A DNA stretch of 64,000 nucleotides from Platerodrilus igneus (lineage: Eukaryota > Arthropoda > Insecta > Coleoptera > Lycidae), in NCBI GenBank assembly GCA_036346225.1, contig JARFIW010001342.1:1291001-1355000 (forward strand), written 5' to 3'. The position numbers and the translations under genes were made by a program. Under the pieces are notes generated by a model. It saw only the letters and a program-made list of their open reading frames with translations, made no database searches and was not told the origin of the DNA. This document shows, piece by piece, positions 42,901-55,401 of this stretch (positions are counted from its first letter, which is position 1; each line of letters opens with the position of its first letter).

Positions 42901-45900
42901 GTTTATTTGTAGGTTTTGCTAGTGTTTATTGGTTGCCAGCTAGTGCTAACTGTAACCTATCTAGAACTAAACGTATAATTATATGTGGGATACCAGTAGG
43001 GTTTAGCGTCACACTACAACCCTCCGTGTAATAAATGGTCTATTAAGATGGTTCGAGCAGTGCTAGTTTTAGGATTTAGGTGCTAGCTAGTGTTAGCTGT
43101 AGGCTATCTAATGCTAAAGTTTTGGAGTTATTGAAATACCGCCCCCTCCCCCTGATAGTCAAGGGTAAATTGTGGTTGTTTGAGTGGTTCTAACTTTAGG
43201 ATTTGTAGCTATCTAGTGTTAAAGTTTTGGAGTTATAGGAATACCGAGGAGACTAGCATTACCCCCTTCCCCCCGTGATAAATAGCTACGTTAACGCTAT
43301 TTGAGTGGTGCCGACTTTTATGATTTGGGTGCTAACTAGTGTTAGGTTTAGGCTATCTAGTGCTAAAGGTTTAGGAGTTATTGGAACATCGTAGGAACTA
43401 ACGTCAGACTATTTCTCTTCTGGTAATCAATAGCTATATCGACGCTATTTATGTGGTGCTAGTTATAGGATCTGTGTGCTAGCTAGAGCTAAGTGTAGGC
43501 TATCTAGTGTTAAAGGGCTTCGACTTATTGATATACCCGAGGTATTAGTGTTACTCTACCTCTTACGCCGTAATCAATAGCTATATCGATGTTATTTGAG
43601 TGGTGCTAGCTTTGGAATTGGAGTGCTATCTAGTGCTAAGTATTAGTTATCCAGTGCTAAAGTTTTGTAGTTATTGAAATACCGAGGAACTAACGTCACA
43701 CTTGACGCCTGCCCGTAAACAATAGTTACATCGACGTTATTTAAGTAGTAGCTCTAAGTTTTGGATGATAGCTAGTGCTAGGTGTAGGATATTTAGTCCT
43801 GAAGGTTATTGGAATATCGGAGGAACTAGCGTCACACTATCCTCCTCTGGTAATCAAATCCTATATCGACGCTATTTTAGTGGTGTTAGCTTTTAGATTT
43901 GGACGCTAGCTAGTGCTAGGTGGAGGCCATCTAGCGCTAAAGTTTTGGAGGTACTGGAATACCAGGTGGGCCGGCGCCACACTCTCCGTCCGTAATCAAT
44001 AGCTACATCGACGCTATTTAAGTGGTGCTAATTTTAGGTTTTGGGTGGTAGCTAGTGCTAAAAGGTTTGGAGTTATTCGAATACTAGAGGAACCAGCGCC
44101 ACACTACCCCCTTCCCCCGTAGTCAATAGCTATATCGATGCTACTTGAGTGGTACTACCTTTAGAATTGTGGTACTAACTATGCTAGGTATATAGATTAT
44201 GTAGTGGTAAAGTTTTTAGTTATAAGAATGCCGGGGAACTAGCCTCCCTCCCCACTCGCCCGTAATCAATAGTTATATCGACGCTATTTAAGTGGTGTTA
44301 GCTTTAGGTTTCTAGGTGGTAGCTAGTGATACATGTAGGCTATCTATGTTCAAGTTTTGGAATTATTGAAATCTCCCCCACCCCCGTAGTCAAAGGTAAA
44401 TCGTGGTTATTTCAGGGCTGCTAGCTTTAGGATTTGACTGCTAGCTAGTGTTAAGTGCAAGCTATCCAGTGTTAAAGTTTTGGAGTTATAGGAATACCGG
44501 GGAGACTAGCATTACACCCCGCCTTCCCCGTAATCAATAGTAATATTGACGCCATTTGAGTAATGCCAGTTTTTGATTTGGGTGCTAACTAGTGCTAGGT
44601 TTAAGCTATCTAGAGCTAAAGGTTTTGGAGTTGTTGGAATACCGCCCCTCCCCCCTGGTAGTCAAGTTTACATCGTGGTTGTTTGAGGGCTGCTAGCTTT
44701 AGGATTTGAGTGCTAGCTAGTCTTGGGTGTAAGCTATCCAGTGTTCACGTTTTAGAGTTACAGAAATACTGGGGAGACCAGACCCCAACCGCCCCGTAAT
44801 CAATAGTAATATTGACGCTATTTGAGCGATGCTAACTTTTATTATTTGGGTGCTAACTAGTGCTAGGTTTAGGCTATCTAGTGCTAAAGGTTTTGGAGTT
44901 ATTGGAATATTGTAGGGACTAACGTCAGACTACTCCTCCGGTAATCAATAGCTATATCGATGCTATTTGTGTGGAGCTAGGTTTAGGATTTGTGTGCTAG
45001 CTAGTGCTAAGTGTACACTACCTAGTGCTAAATGGCTTAGATTTATTGAGATACCTAAGGTACTAGAGTAACTCTACCCCCTACGCCGTAATCAATAGCT
45101 ATATCGATGCTATTTGAGTGGTGCTGCTTTGGAATTGGGGTCCTATCTAGTGCTAGGTAAAGGTTATCTACTGCTAAAGTTTTGTAGTTATTGGAAAAAC
45201 GAGAGATTAGCGTCACACTTGTCGCCCGCCCGTAAACAATTGTTACATTGACGCTACTTAAATAGTGCTAGCTTTAGGTTTTGAGTGATAGCTTGTGCTA
45301 GGTGTAGGATATCTAGTCCAGAAGATTTTGTAGTTATTGGAATATCGGAGGGAATAGCGTACACTATCCTCTTCTGGTAGTCAATAGCTATATCGACGCT
45401 ATTTGAGTAGTGTTAGCTTTAAGATTTTGACGCTAGCTAGTGCTAGGTGTAGGCTATCTAGTTTTGGGGGTACTGGAATACCAGGAGGACCAGCGCCACT
45501 CTCCCCGCCCGTAATCAGTAGTTATATCGACGCTATTTAAGTGGTGTTAACTTAAGGTTTTGGGTGGTAGCTAGTGCTAAAGGATATGGAGTTATTGGGA
45601 TACCAGAGAAGCTAGCGCCACACTACCCCCTACCCCGTAATCAATAGCTAAATCAATGCTACTTGAGTGGTACTACCTTTAGAATTGTGGTACTAACTAG
45701 TACTAGGTGTATAGATTATTTAGTGGTAAAGTTTTTGAGTTATTGGAATGCCGGGAAACTAGCCTCCCTCCCACGCCGCCCGTAATCAATAGCTATATCG
45801 ACGCTATTTAAGTGGTGTTAACTTTAGCTTTTTAAGTGGTAGCTAGTGAGAGACGTAGGCTATCTATATTAAAGTTTTGGAGTTAATGAAATACTGCCCC

Positions 45901-48900
45901 CTCACCCCCTGGTACTCAAGGGTAAATCGTGGTTGTTTGAGGGCTGTTAGCTTTAGGATTTGAGTCCTAGATAGTGTTAGGTGTTAGCTATAGAGTGTTA
46001 AAGTTTTGGAGTTATAGGAATACCGGGGAGACTAGCATTAAACAACTCCCCCTCCCCGTAATCAATAGTAATATTGACGCTATTCGAGTGATGCTAGCTT
46101 TTATGATTTGGGTGCTAACTAGTGCTAGGTTTAGACTGTCTAGTGCTAATGGTTTTGGAATTATTGGAATATCGTAGGGACGAACGTCAGACTATTCCTC
46201 CTCTGGTAATCAATAGCTATATCGATGCTATTTGTGTGGTTCTAGTTTTAGGATTTCTTTGCTAGCTAGTGCTAAGTGCAGACTATCTAGTGCTAAATGG
46301 CTTAAATTTATTGAGCTACTAGCGTCACTCTACCCACTACGCCGTAATCAATAGCTATATCAATACTATTTGAGTGGTGCTAGCTTTGGAATTGGGGTAC
46401 TATCTAGTGATAGGTATAGGTAATCTAGTGCTAAAGTTTTGTAGTTATTGGAATACCGAGGGACTAGCGTTACACTTGTCGCCCGCCCTGTGAACAATAG
46501 TTACATGGACGCTACTTAAGCATGTTTTGGGTGATAGCTTGTGCTAGGTGTAGGATATCTAGTCCGGAAAGTTTTGTAGTTATTGGAATATCGAAGGGAA
46601 TAGCGTCACAGTGTCTCCCTCTAATAATCAGTAGCTGTAACGACGCTATTTAAGTGGTGTTAGCTTTAAGATTTGGACGCCAGCTAGTGTTAGGTGTATG
46701 CTATCTAGCGCTAAAGTTTTATGGGTACTGGAAAACCAGGAGGACCAGCGCCAGATTCCCCGCCCATAATCAATAGTTTTATTGACTCTATTTAAGTGGT
46801 GCGTACTATAGATTTTGAGTGGTAGCTAGTGCTAAAAGGTTTGGAATTATTGGGATACCAGAAGGACTAACCCCACACTACTCCCGTCCCCCGTAATCAA
46901 TAGTTATATCGATGCTACTTGAGTGGTACTACCTTTAGAATTGTGGTATTAACTAGTGCTAGGTATATAGATTATGTAGTGGTAAAGTTTTTGAGTTATT
47001 GGAATGCCGGGGGACTAGCCTTCCCCCTCCCCCACTCGTCCGTAATCAATAGCTATATCGACGCTATTTAAGTGGTGTTAGCTTTAGGTTTATAGGTGGC
47101 AGCTAGTGATAGATGTAGGCTATCTATGTAAAAATTTTGGAGTTATTGAAATACCGCCCTCTTCAGGCTGGTAGTCAAGGGTAGATCGTGGTTGTTTGAA
47201 AGCTGCTAGCTTTAGGATTTGAGTGCTAGCTAGTGTTAGGTATAAGCTATCCAGTGTTAAAGTTTTGGAGTTATAGGAATACCGGGGAGACTAGCATTAC
47301 ACCTCCCCCTCCCGTAATCAATAGTAATATTGACGCTATTTGAGTGATGCTAGCTTTTATTATTTGAGTTCTAACTAGTGCTAGGTTTAGGAGTTGTTGG
47401 AATACCGCCCCTGCCCCCTAGTAGTCGAGCGTAAATCTTGGTTGTTTGAGGGCTGCTAGCTTTAGGATTTGAGTGCTAGCTAGTGTTGGGTGTAAGCTAT
47501 CCAGTGTTAATGTTTTGAAGTTATAGGAATAGAGACTAACCCCACTCCTACCCCGTAATCAATAGTAATATTAACGCTATTTGAGTGATGCTAGCTTTTA
47601 TTACTTGAGTGCTAACTAGTGCTAGGTTTAGGCTATCTAGTGCTAAAGGTTTTGGAATTATTGGAATATTGTAGGGACTAACGTCAGACTATTCCTCCTC
47701 TGGTAATCAATAGCTATATCGATGCTATTTCTGTGGTGCTAGGTTTAGGATTTGTGTGCTAGCTAGTGCTAAGTGTACACTATCTAGTGCTAAATGGCTT
47801 AGATTTATTGAGGTAGCGGAGGTACTAGAGTAACTCTACCCCCTACCCCTTAATTAATAGCTATATCGATGCTATTTGAGTGGTGCTAGCTTTGGAATTG
47901 GGGTGCTATCTAGTGCTAGGTATAGGTTATCCAGTGCTAAAGTTTTGTAGTTATTGGAATACCGAGAGACTAGCGTCACACTTGCCGCCCGCCAGTAAAC
48001 AATAGTTACATCGACGCTACTTAAGTAGTGCTAGCTTTAGGTTTTGCTGATAGCTTGTGCTAGGTGTAGGATATCTAGTACAGAAGGTTTTATAGTTATT
48101 GGAATATCGGAGGAACTAGGGTCACACTATCCTCCTCTGTTAATCAATAGCTATATCGAAGCTATTTGGATGGTGTTAGCTTTAAGATTTGGACGCTAGT
48201 TAGTGTTAAGTATATGGTATCTAGCGCTAAAGTTTTGTGGGTACTGGAAAACCAGGAGGACCAGCGCCACAGTGCCCGCCCGTAATCAATAGTTATATCG
48301 ACGCTATTTAAGTGGTGCTAGCTTTAGGTTTTGGGTGTTAGCTAGTGCTAGGTATATAGATTATGTAATGGTAAAGTTTTTGAGTTATTAGAACGCCGGC
48401 GGACTAGCTTCCCTCTACCGATCCCCCGTAATCAACAGCTATATCGACGCTATTTAAGTAGTGTTAGCTTTAGGTTTTTAGGTGGTAGCTAATGATAGTG
48501 TTGACTATATCACCACGCTCGAGCTAAACACAGAACAGACTAAAGAATTGCAGTTGATTATATCAAAGTACACGAGCTGAACATAGAACAAGCTAAGAAT
48601 CGCGAGAGTTTCCAACTCATTTTTTGTGGTACCTAAAAATCAGCAGGCTCATTGGTCGAACTAAATTTGGAGATTCTTTGATACACGAAAATCGAAATAC
48701 ACAATTCCATTGGCTAAAGACATCGTTAACGTTTTTCAACACCGATTGCATCTCTCAAGTCTACTTCCGGGAAAACACTTCCGTAGAGTTTAACGGCGAC
48801 GTACTCTACGAGGCCTAAGGCACCACTTCCACGTCTGCCGACAGGTACCGGAGATCATCGTTGACGTCTGGGCCTCTTAAAACTGTAAATATTTTCTAAT

Positions 48901-50582
48901 TATCGCTGTCCAAGTTCTTACTGGGCCTCACAAATAAATTCCGAAGCCTTCCTAAGAGTTCCGAAGATAACCGATGACTTCTGAACCCTCTATACTTGTA
49001 TATTTTGTCAATTAGTAGTTTTTAACTTCATATCATAATTCTTTGTAACTTAACGTTGTTCCACAAGTAAAACACGAAGCCTTCCGAAGAGTTTCGAAGG
49101 CCGGCGAAGACGTTTGGACCTCTTCAAACTCTAAATATTTTCTAACTACCGTTATTCAAGTTCCTACTCGGCCTCACAAGCAAATTCCGAAACGTTCCGA
49201 AGGGATCCGAAGACTACCGAAGCCTTTTTCACCGCCTTAAAACTGTATATACATTTATTTAAAAGTGTTTAGTTTTGTTTTGGTTCCACGAAGCCTTCCG
49301 AAGAATTCCGAAGATTATCGAAGACTTCCAAACTGCTCCAAACTGTTAAAATCATTCAATTTTAACTATTTCACTTTTATTTTTATGTATTTATGAAGCT
49401 TATAATTATTTTTGCTTATACTTATTAAACAACTAATCAAGCCAAGCTTACATGCTTTCAGACGCCGCCCACCCGAACCATAACAATAAGTGTGGGCTAT
49501 CTATGTTTTGGAGTTATTGGAATACCGGGGCAGTAACGCTAAACTTGCCCCCCGCTCGTAATCAATAGCTATATCGACGCTATTTAAATGGTGCTAGCTT
49601 TAGGTTTTAAGTGGTAGCTAGTACCAGATGAGGGCTACTCTCGCCCCCAATAACTAATAGCTATATCCATGCTAGTTGAATGGTGCTAGCGTCAGGATTT
49701 AGGTGCTACCCAGTGCTAGTGATAAAATTTTGGAGCTGTTGGAATACCGGTGGTGGGGTTTGGGGACTAATGTTTTATTAGCCCCAGTAATAAATAGCTA
49801 TATATCGACGGTATTTGGGTAGTGCTAGTTTTGACATTTGTTACGTCTAGGCTATCTAGTGCTAAAGTTTTTGAGTTATTGGAATGCCGGGGACTAGCCT
49901 CCCTCCCCCGCTCGCCCGTCAGCAATAGCTATATGGACGCTATTTAAGTGGTGTTAGCTTTAGGTTTGTAGGTGGTAGCTAGTGATAGGTGTAGGCTATC
50001 TATGTTAAAGTTTTGAAGTTGTTGGAATACCGGGGCAGTAACGCTACACTCACCCCCGCACGTAATCAATAGCTATATTGACGCTATTTAAATGGTCCTA
50101 GCTTTAGGTTTTGGATGGTAGCTATGTCAGATGTAGGCTACCCCCGCTCCCAGTAATCAATAGCTATATCCACGCTATTTGAATGGTGTTAGCGTCAGGA
50201 TTTAGGTGCTAGCCAATGCTAGGTGTAGGCTATCAAGTGATAAAGTTTTGGAGTTGTTGGAATACCGCTGGTGGGGTTGGGTAACTAATGTCCCTTTAGC
50301 CCCAATAATCAATAGGTATTTGGGTAGTGCTAGTTTTAACATTTGGATGCTAGCTAGTGTTAGGTGTAGGCTATCTAGTGCTAAAGTTTACGAGTTTTTG
50401 GAATACCGGTGGGACTGGCGTCGCAGCAGCCCCTCTCGGTAATTAATAGTTATATGAATCTAGTTGAATTGTGCTAACTTTAGGACTAGGGTGCTAACTA
50501 GTGTTAATTGCAAGGTATCTAGTGCTAAAATGTCTATAAATTGATGGAGGAGGGGGCTAATGTTACGGAGCCCAATTGGTCT
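42901..50582 (-). repeat. right arm: about 45 satellite units with higher-order periodicity
   Basis: Inverted copies of the left-arm unit (gtaatcaatagctatatcgacgctatt, ...gctagtgctaggtgtaggctatctagtgctaaag, ttttggagttattggaatacc). Distinct unit variants recur in order. A 'gtagtcaagggtaaatcgtgg' variant lies near 43145, 44390, 45915 and 47165. A 'cgcccg..aacaatagttacatcgacg' variant lies near 43710, 45232, 46487 and 47984. Successive spacings alternate between about 1.25 and 1.5 kb, i.e. 8 or 10 units. Confidence 0.88.
48499..49485. mobile_element. solo LTR-like insertion, 987 bp
   Basis: Begins TGTTGACTATATC and ends CCATAACA (TG...CA), interrupting a satellite unit between aatgatag and ataagtgtgggc, consistent with a 4-bp duplication (atag/ataa, one mismatch). 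Inside are three to four diverged repeats of about 120-190 bp rich in cgaag (ttccgaagccttccgaagagttccgaag). No coding capacity. The flanking satellite resumes in register, so this is an insertion. Confidence 0.72.
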
Positions 50583-51834
50583 TGATTTAACAATGATTCT
50601 TTTTACTTCGTTTAGTTAATTCACTGAAAGCTCTTTTAAAATTATGTTTGTATGTCAGCTATCTGTGCTTTTCGTGCCGGTCTGGTAAATTTAGTGAATA
50701 ATTAGCGACTTGCTCAATTACAAAATAGCGGTGTCAAAATTTTTTGTCCGAAAGTGTGATCCACTACGCCAATTTGGGCGTTAGAAGATTGTACTATTTG
50801 AAAAACGCGATGGGTAGTAAAATGGTATCAAATGGTGATAGAAATATTATTTATTTTAAACACTGTTGGCGATTTATTTTATTCATTGTAAAAACGAAAG
50901 TGTTCCACAAAAGCACATCGTGTCCAATTCTCAACAACTCTTACTATCTATCTAGAAATAGAAATCAATTAAATTTGTTTATTTTATATTAAAACGATGT
51001 CGACGACCGCTTCCTACACTTGAAGGTACTTGTTTCTAATTTGACACCAATTACAATTTTCACTGTCACTTTTATCTGGTATAATTGCCTCCACTCGCTT
51101 TAGCACATCCCAAACCACATACTCGCGTCCTTATTTGCCCAATGTAGATTTCATCGGCCTAGTTTCAGCAATGGTTCAATCAACTCAAACTGGGTCTCTA
51201 AACCTCGCGGAGGTAAAAACTATGACACGTTTTTAATACTTTCGTATTGCAAATACATGATTTTATAATCAATGATGTTGGCTGATTCCTATAATAGATA
51301 GACACGTAAACGTCATTAGTTTAGTTGGGAAATTCTCCTTTATAATAGCGTGGGTGAGTGTCCAGTAATTACACGACGAGTTCGTGGAAATTCCCGGGAA
51401 ATATAGGGTGAAAACCCTCAGCTATCACGTGCTTGCCCTCCTGGCTGTTTGAAGGCCAAGAGCGTGCTTCATTGATTTTGGTGGAAAGCTTTGCGCAAGC
51501 TTGGATAGTGCGAGGTGGTATAGGTAGATGGCGTGACGTGTTTGATTCGCGAATACCTTGCAGAAGTAGTTCGCGGTTTAAAAGTTATGAATGGAGCTTT
51601 CACTGCATTTCTAACATGTGGCGCTAGCGTTGTAAGAACAAGTTTATAGTAAACGAAGGCGTATTAATTGAGCTAATCACAACACACGAACAGTTGTTTT
51701 GGTGCTAGAGCTTTTGCAAGTGTTTTCATATGAATTTGATACTCCGAATTCAAATATTGCCTAAGTGAAATTTACGTTACACTATTTTAAGTTAAATCCA
51801 TGATTTAAGTCAAAAAACTAGACACGCGATGGTT
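50583..51834. other. no gene recognised; includes dispersed repeat (50860-51015)
   Basis: 50860-51015 is the second copy of the repeat seen at 35560-35725. 51340-51640 is GC-richer, with a 64-codon ORF (51433-51627) that I do not recognise. Confidence 0.4.
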
Positions 51835-52236
51835 ATTATTATATTATACAAATACTATAATACAGGGTGTTCCTAAATAACATGTGCATGGGGGAAGAGT
51901 GGAATTCTTTGGTTTTTTTAACATTTATATAAGATTTTAGTGAAGTGTATGTCAGACTAATTAAAGTTGAATCTATGGATTAAGTAAAAAATTAAACACT
52001 GCATTTTTATTATAATATTATAAAACATTATTATACAGGGTGTTCTTAAATATCATGTACACTATGAGAAGTGTAATTCTTTGGTTTACTTTACATTTAA
52101 ATAATATTTTAGTGAAATGTACGTTACACTATTTTAGATTAAATCCATTGATTAAATCAACAAATTAAACACGCAAGCGAATGTTATGATTGTATTACAC
52201 AAGTATTTTTATGCAAGGTGTTTCTAAATATCATGT
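51835..52236 (+). repeat. 173-bp satellite, block 1 (2.3 units)
   Basis: Units are marked by tacagggtgttcctaaata at about 51861, 52033 and 52211, followed by catgtac, gaagagtg-aattctttgg, aacattt-ataa-attttagtgaaa, cgttacactattttaa and ttaaatccatggattaa. Confidence 0.92.
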
Positions 52237-52630
52237 ACTGTCCGATCATTAAGTTTAATTACAGTTTGACTTGTAGACACTATAAAATTATTACCACATC
52301 CTTTCATACAACCTCCTTTGTTCATTTACATTAAAATATTTTCCCATAATATCCTGTAATCGATGACGTGTAATGTCGGTCAGATATTTATAGCCGATGT
52401 TCCGTTTATATTGTAGCGGGCTACTACTACCGCGTTTCACTAATTTAAAACAAGTAATAACAAGAGTCTTTATTACTCACTGTTCACAAGTCTAATTAAC
52501 AGTTTATGCCTTATTTGTAGATATTTTCAGTCCAATTAACAATGAAGCACTATCACACTAATGAATTTACAAGCACTAATTTACTTCTTAAACTAACTTC
52601 TTAACTATAAGTCTTCTTATCAACACTAAT

Positions 52631-54284
52631 CAACTTAAACAAGCCAATTTCTCTCCAACCTCTACCTCTTAATAAAATCCTTCCTCTCATCCCGAAAAGC
52701 CACCCTAACTTCCAATTTCCACTTGGTTACTAAACCTCTCACCCAAGGATGTCCACAAGGTTCCCGTTTATCACCTACTCTATGAAACCTCGCAATCAAT
52801 CCTCTCCTAGACCTTAATATCCCAAACACCACTTTCGCTTACGCCGATGACGTAGCTTTCCTTATCCACGGCAACTCCCGTTCCTCTATAGAATCCACCG
52901 CTGCAATACTAATTAATTCAATTGAATCCTGGTCCTCTCTAAACAAACAGCCAATCTCCTCATCTAAAACAAAAATGCTCCTTCTCAAAGGCCACCTCAA
53001 CTCATATCGAAATCCTACGATTCACATCCTTAACACATTAATTCCCCTCTCAACAACAGCTCCCTACCTTAGACTCCACATTGACACTCGCCTAAAAATG
53101 AACTCCCATCTATCCAAACTTTGAACCAAAACACAAATCATACTCCATAACCTACTTCACGCTCTCCCAAAGTCAGTCCACCCCACCAATCCAAACCGAA
53201 GACTAATCATTAACCACATCATAATCCCGATCATCAGATACGCAGTAGATTCTTGGTTCCCGCTTACATCCCCCTCCTCCAGACGTACGCTCAACACCAT
53301 CATAAGACCTTTCCTACTCTACACCTCACGAGCGTATAGAACCACCTCCACAGCGTTCTTGTATACCTTGGTTCAAATCCCTCCGATCGAAATCCAACTA
53401 AACTCCTCACTCCAAATCCGAAACTTCAAACATAACCTACCAATCATCCTACACGACAGAACACTTCACTATGACGAATTCCGTACTCTCCCTAAAACTG
53501 ACATACAATCCCGAATACATAACTCCGTACTCCATTTCTGGCAAGATCTTTGGTCCCACTCCATCAACGGCAGATATACATTTGATATCTTTCCAAATAC
53601 CACAAACATATCTCCACATATTCCTTTCTCTAATCCTCCTACAATACAATTTCTGTCCGGCTATGGTAACTTCTGTAATAAACTTCATCAATTCCATTTA
53701 ACTCCTTCCCCCCACTGTCTTTGCAACAATCAATCTCTAGAAACCCCGCAACACCTGATATACTCCTGTCCCCTAACCTTTCTACTACAAATCGACCTCA
53801 AACAATCTACAAACTTTGAGCCGTTCTCCCCACTTCCTAACATAAACTTCCTAGTCACTAACTACCCTCAAGAATTCAACCATTTTCTAAATGAAATCCT
53901 CTTAACCAAACCTACCACCCACAACCAGCGGCACTAACACACTTAATATACACTCTTGCAATTCACTCCCACATCACACCTACACTCGCACTATACACAC
54001 AATCAGCACCACTCCACGTGCACAGTCGACGACTAAAATAGGGCCACAAATCCCCCTCATCAGAATTTCAAAAACCAAAATTGTCTTTGAATTAATTCTC
54101 CAAATATATAAATACTTAAAATGTACGATTAGTATGTGCTCTGGCCTAGGTATAGTCCACAACAAAAAATTAATTTATCTATCTATCTATCAAAAATGGG
54201 TTAAAACTTTTTCCCTTGCAACCTCGACACCTTTGAATTTTTGTGCAAAAATAAGTTGTTTCTTTTCTTGAACTGTTTTTGAAA
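52631..54284 (+). mobile_element. R1-like retrotransposon, 5'-truncated, inserted in the LTR
   Basis: Contains the RT palm to the C-terminus of an R1-type ORF2 and a 3' region ending with an (ATCT)n tail at 54177-54192, typical of a non-LTR element tail. About 90 bp beyond the tail also have no match in the intact LTR, so the exact right edge is uncertain. Confidence 0.75.
52640..53937 (+). pseudogene. R1-like ORF2 fragment (RT palm to C-terminus)
   Basis: Motifs in order: FLSSRKATLTSNFHLVTKPL, then TQGCPQGSRLSPTL followed by a stop replacing the usual tryptophan, then NLAINPLL and TFAYADDVAFLIHG (YADD at 52840-52851). Next come SKTKMLLLKG, TTAPYLRLHIDTRLKMN (the VKYLGVxLD motif), and TSRAYRTTSTAFLYTLVQIPP. 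The last open part, 53359-53937, holds the C-terminal domain with a CLCN...HLIYSCP zinc-knuckle-like motif. At least two in-frame stops are present; it is 5'-truncated as is usual for these elements. The family differs from the R1-like element at 29 kb. Confidence 0.82.
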
Positions 54285-54614
54285 GACTATAATTTATGTA
54301 TTACACTTTTGTCTATTTATGTATTCTACAAGCTGCATGTACATTAGACACTTTCACATCATATAACATTTATGTTTACTGTTGAACTTCCAAAAGCTCA
54401 ACTATTTAACTTTACATGACATAATTTATATTCGACATTCTGATATAGACTGAACTTCTTACATTTATTATCGGTCTTATATATACTCTAAATTAAAAAG
54501 GATGACTCATTCTCCAGTAATTGCTAGAAGAATTCTCAATCCCTGGAGAATATACAGTGCCTACGGCGCTTGTGTATGTTTGACGGGTAGCCTAATAGTA
54601 GCTCGCAATAATAT

Positions 54615-55401
54615 TGTATATAATTTACCGCTTAAAGTATGTTTCGTTTATATTGTATAATTTACCGCTTAATTTATTGCCGAAATTTGTTAATTATTTA
54701 CCTGCGCCCGGTATATTAAAATGTTATTTTATGTGCCGTGTATTACTTCAAACACAGCGCCTGTACAAAGTGCCTCGATATCGATAATGCTCTACCTGTG
54801 CAAGAACATTCTTATCACCTTGGAGAACACACGAAGCATTGTAGTATCGATTTTCGTAGTAGAAGGCGGCAAAATTACTTGTGCTACGTTTCGCCATATT
54901 GAAGAGTCGCTTTTCGTATTCTGTACTAGACGAACACCTCCAACAGAGTTTTTACATCCGCATTTCGTTCAAAACGACCGGTATATAAAAAAATACTTCG
55001 CTTCGTTATAATCACAAAGGTAAGTGTTTGAAGTAATTGTTTGTCTTGTTTAAAATACTTAATTAATTGTTTTGTTTATTATCAGTTATTTTAATTTTCG
55101 TATTCATGTCCACTTTTCTCTGCCATCAGTAGCTATCGAAATTACAGCAAAAGTTACATTGGTTCAATTCTCACCGGATCTGAATAAACAACAAATTTTA
55201 ATTGATAATTAGATTCACGTTAGCATACCGCTTATCAAAGCATTGCCCGTTTTAATTGACATCATTTCTATCCTTTGAGTTATTTACGAGCCTTTCTTGT
55301 TATCTAGTTTGGTATTAGAATTTCTACTTGACTTAAGTATTTGTTATCGCCGCAAGGCTGTTCCATTTCATCCGTCCTTTATATTTACTTAATTTTTAAT
55401 C
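54615..55401 (+). other. region upstream of the BEL/Pao gag, possible LTR and leader
   Basis: A duplicated tatattgtataatttaccgctta occurs at 54617 and 54649. ggtatataaaaaaat near 54980 is TATA-like, and AAAG/GTAAGT near 55017 matches a splice donor. A 5' LTR plus leader of the gag element would be expected here, but the LTR ends are not defined. Confidence 0.35.

Larger units (their letters stand above)
40326..50582. mobile_element. giant foldback-type structure, about 10.2 kb, satellite arms
   Basis: The left arm (40326-42245) and right arm (42901-50582) are inverted relative to each other. Outer ends match: acattagcccc plus attttagcac-tgataccttgc on the left pairs with the complement at 50515-50565. 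Inner ends match over more than 40 bp: cctacaaataaa-ac at 42230 pairs with gtttatttgtagg at 42901. Both arms are tandem arrays of the same roughly 145-bp unit; the left has about 11 units, the right about 45. A 655-bp loop separates them. No protein-coding capacity. A SINE and a solo LTR, both with target duplications, are nested in the arms. The architecture is that of a foldback element or of a satellite array split by an inversion. Confidence 0.72.
52412..54610 (-). mobile_element. solo LTR (minus), split by an R1-like insertion
   Basis: Outer parts 52412-52630 and about 54285-54610 are together the reverse complement of the solo LTR at 58068-58600 (about 532 bp). The ends read TATTGCG...(C/T)ACA on the minus strand, with ATAT on both sides (52408-52411, 54611-54614), the same 4-bp target as the other copy. 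The interruption corresponds to the middle of the LTR and contains a non-LTR retrotransposon. Confidence 0.85.

Noticed and set aside
40326..50582. CRISPR array
   Set aside because: Repeat units are about 145 bp, not spaced by unique spacers, lie in inverted arms and the genome is eukaryotic.
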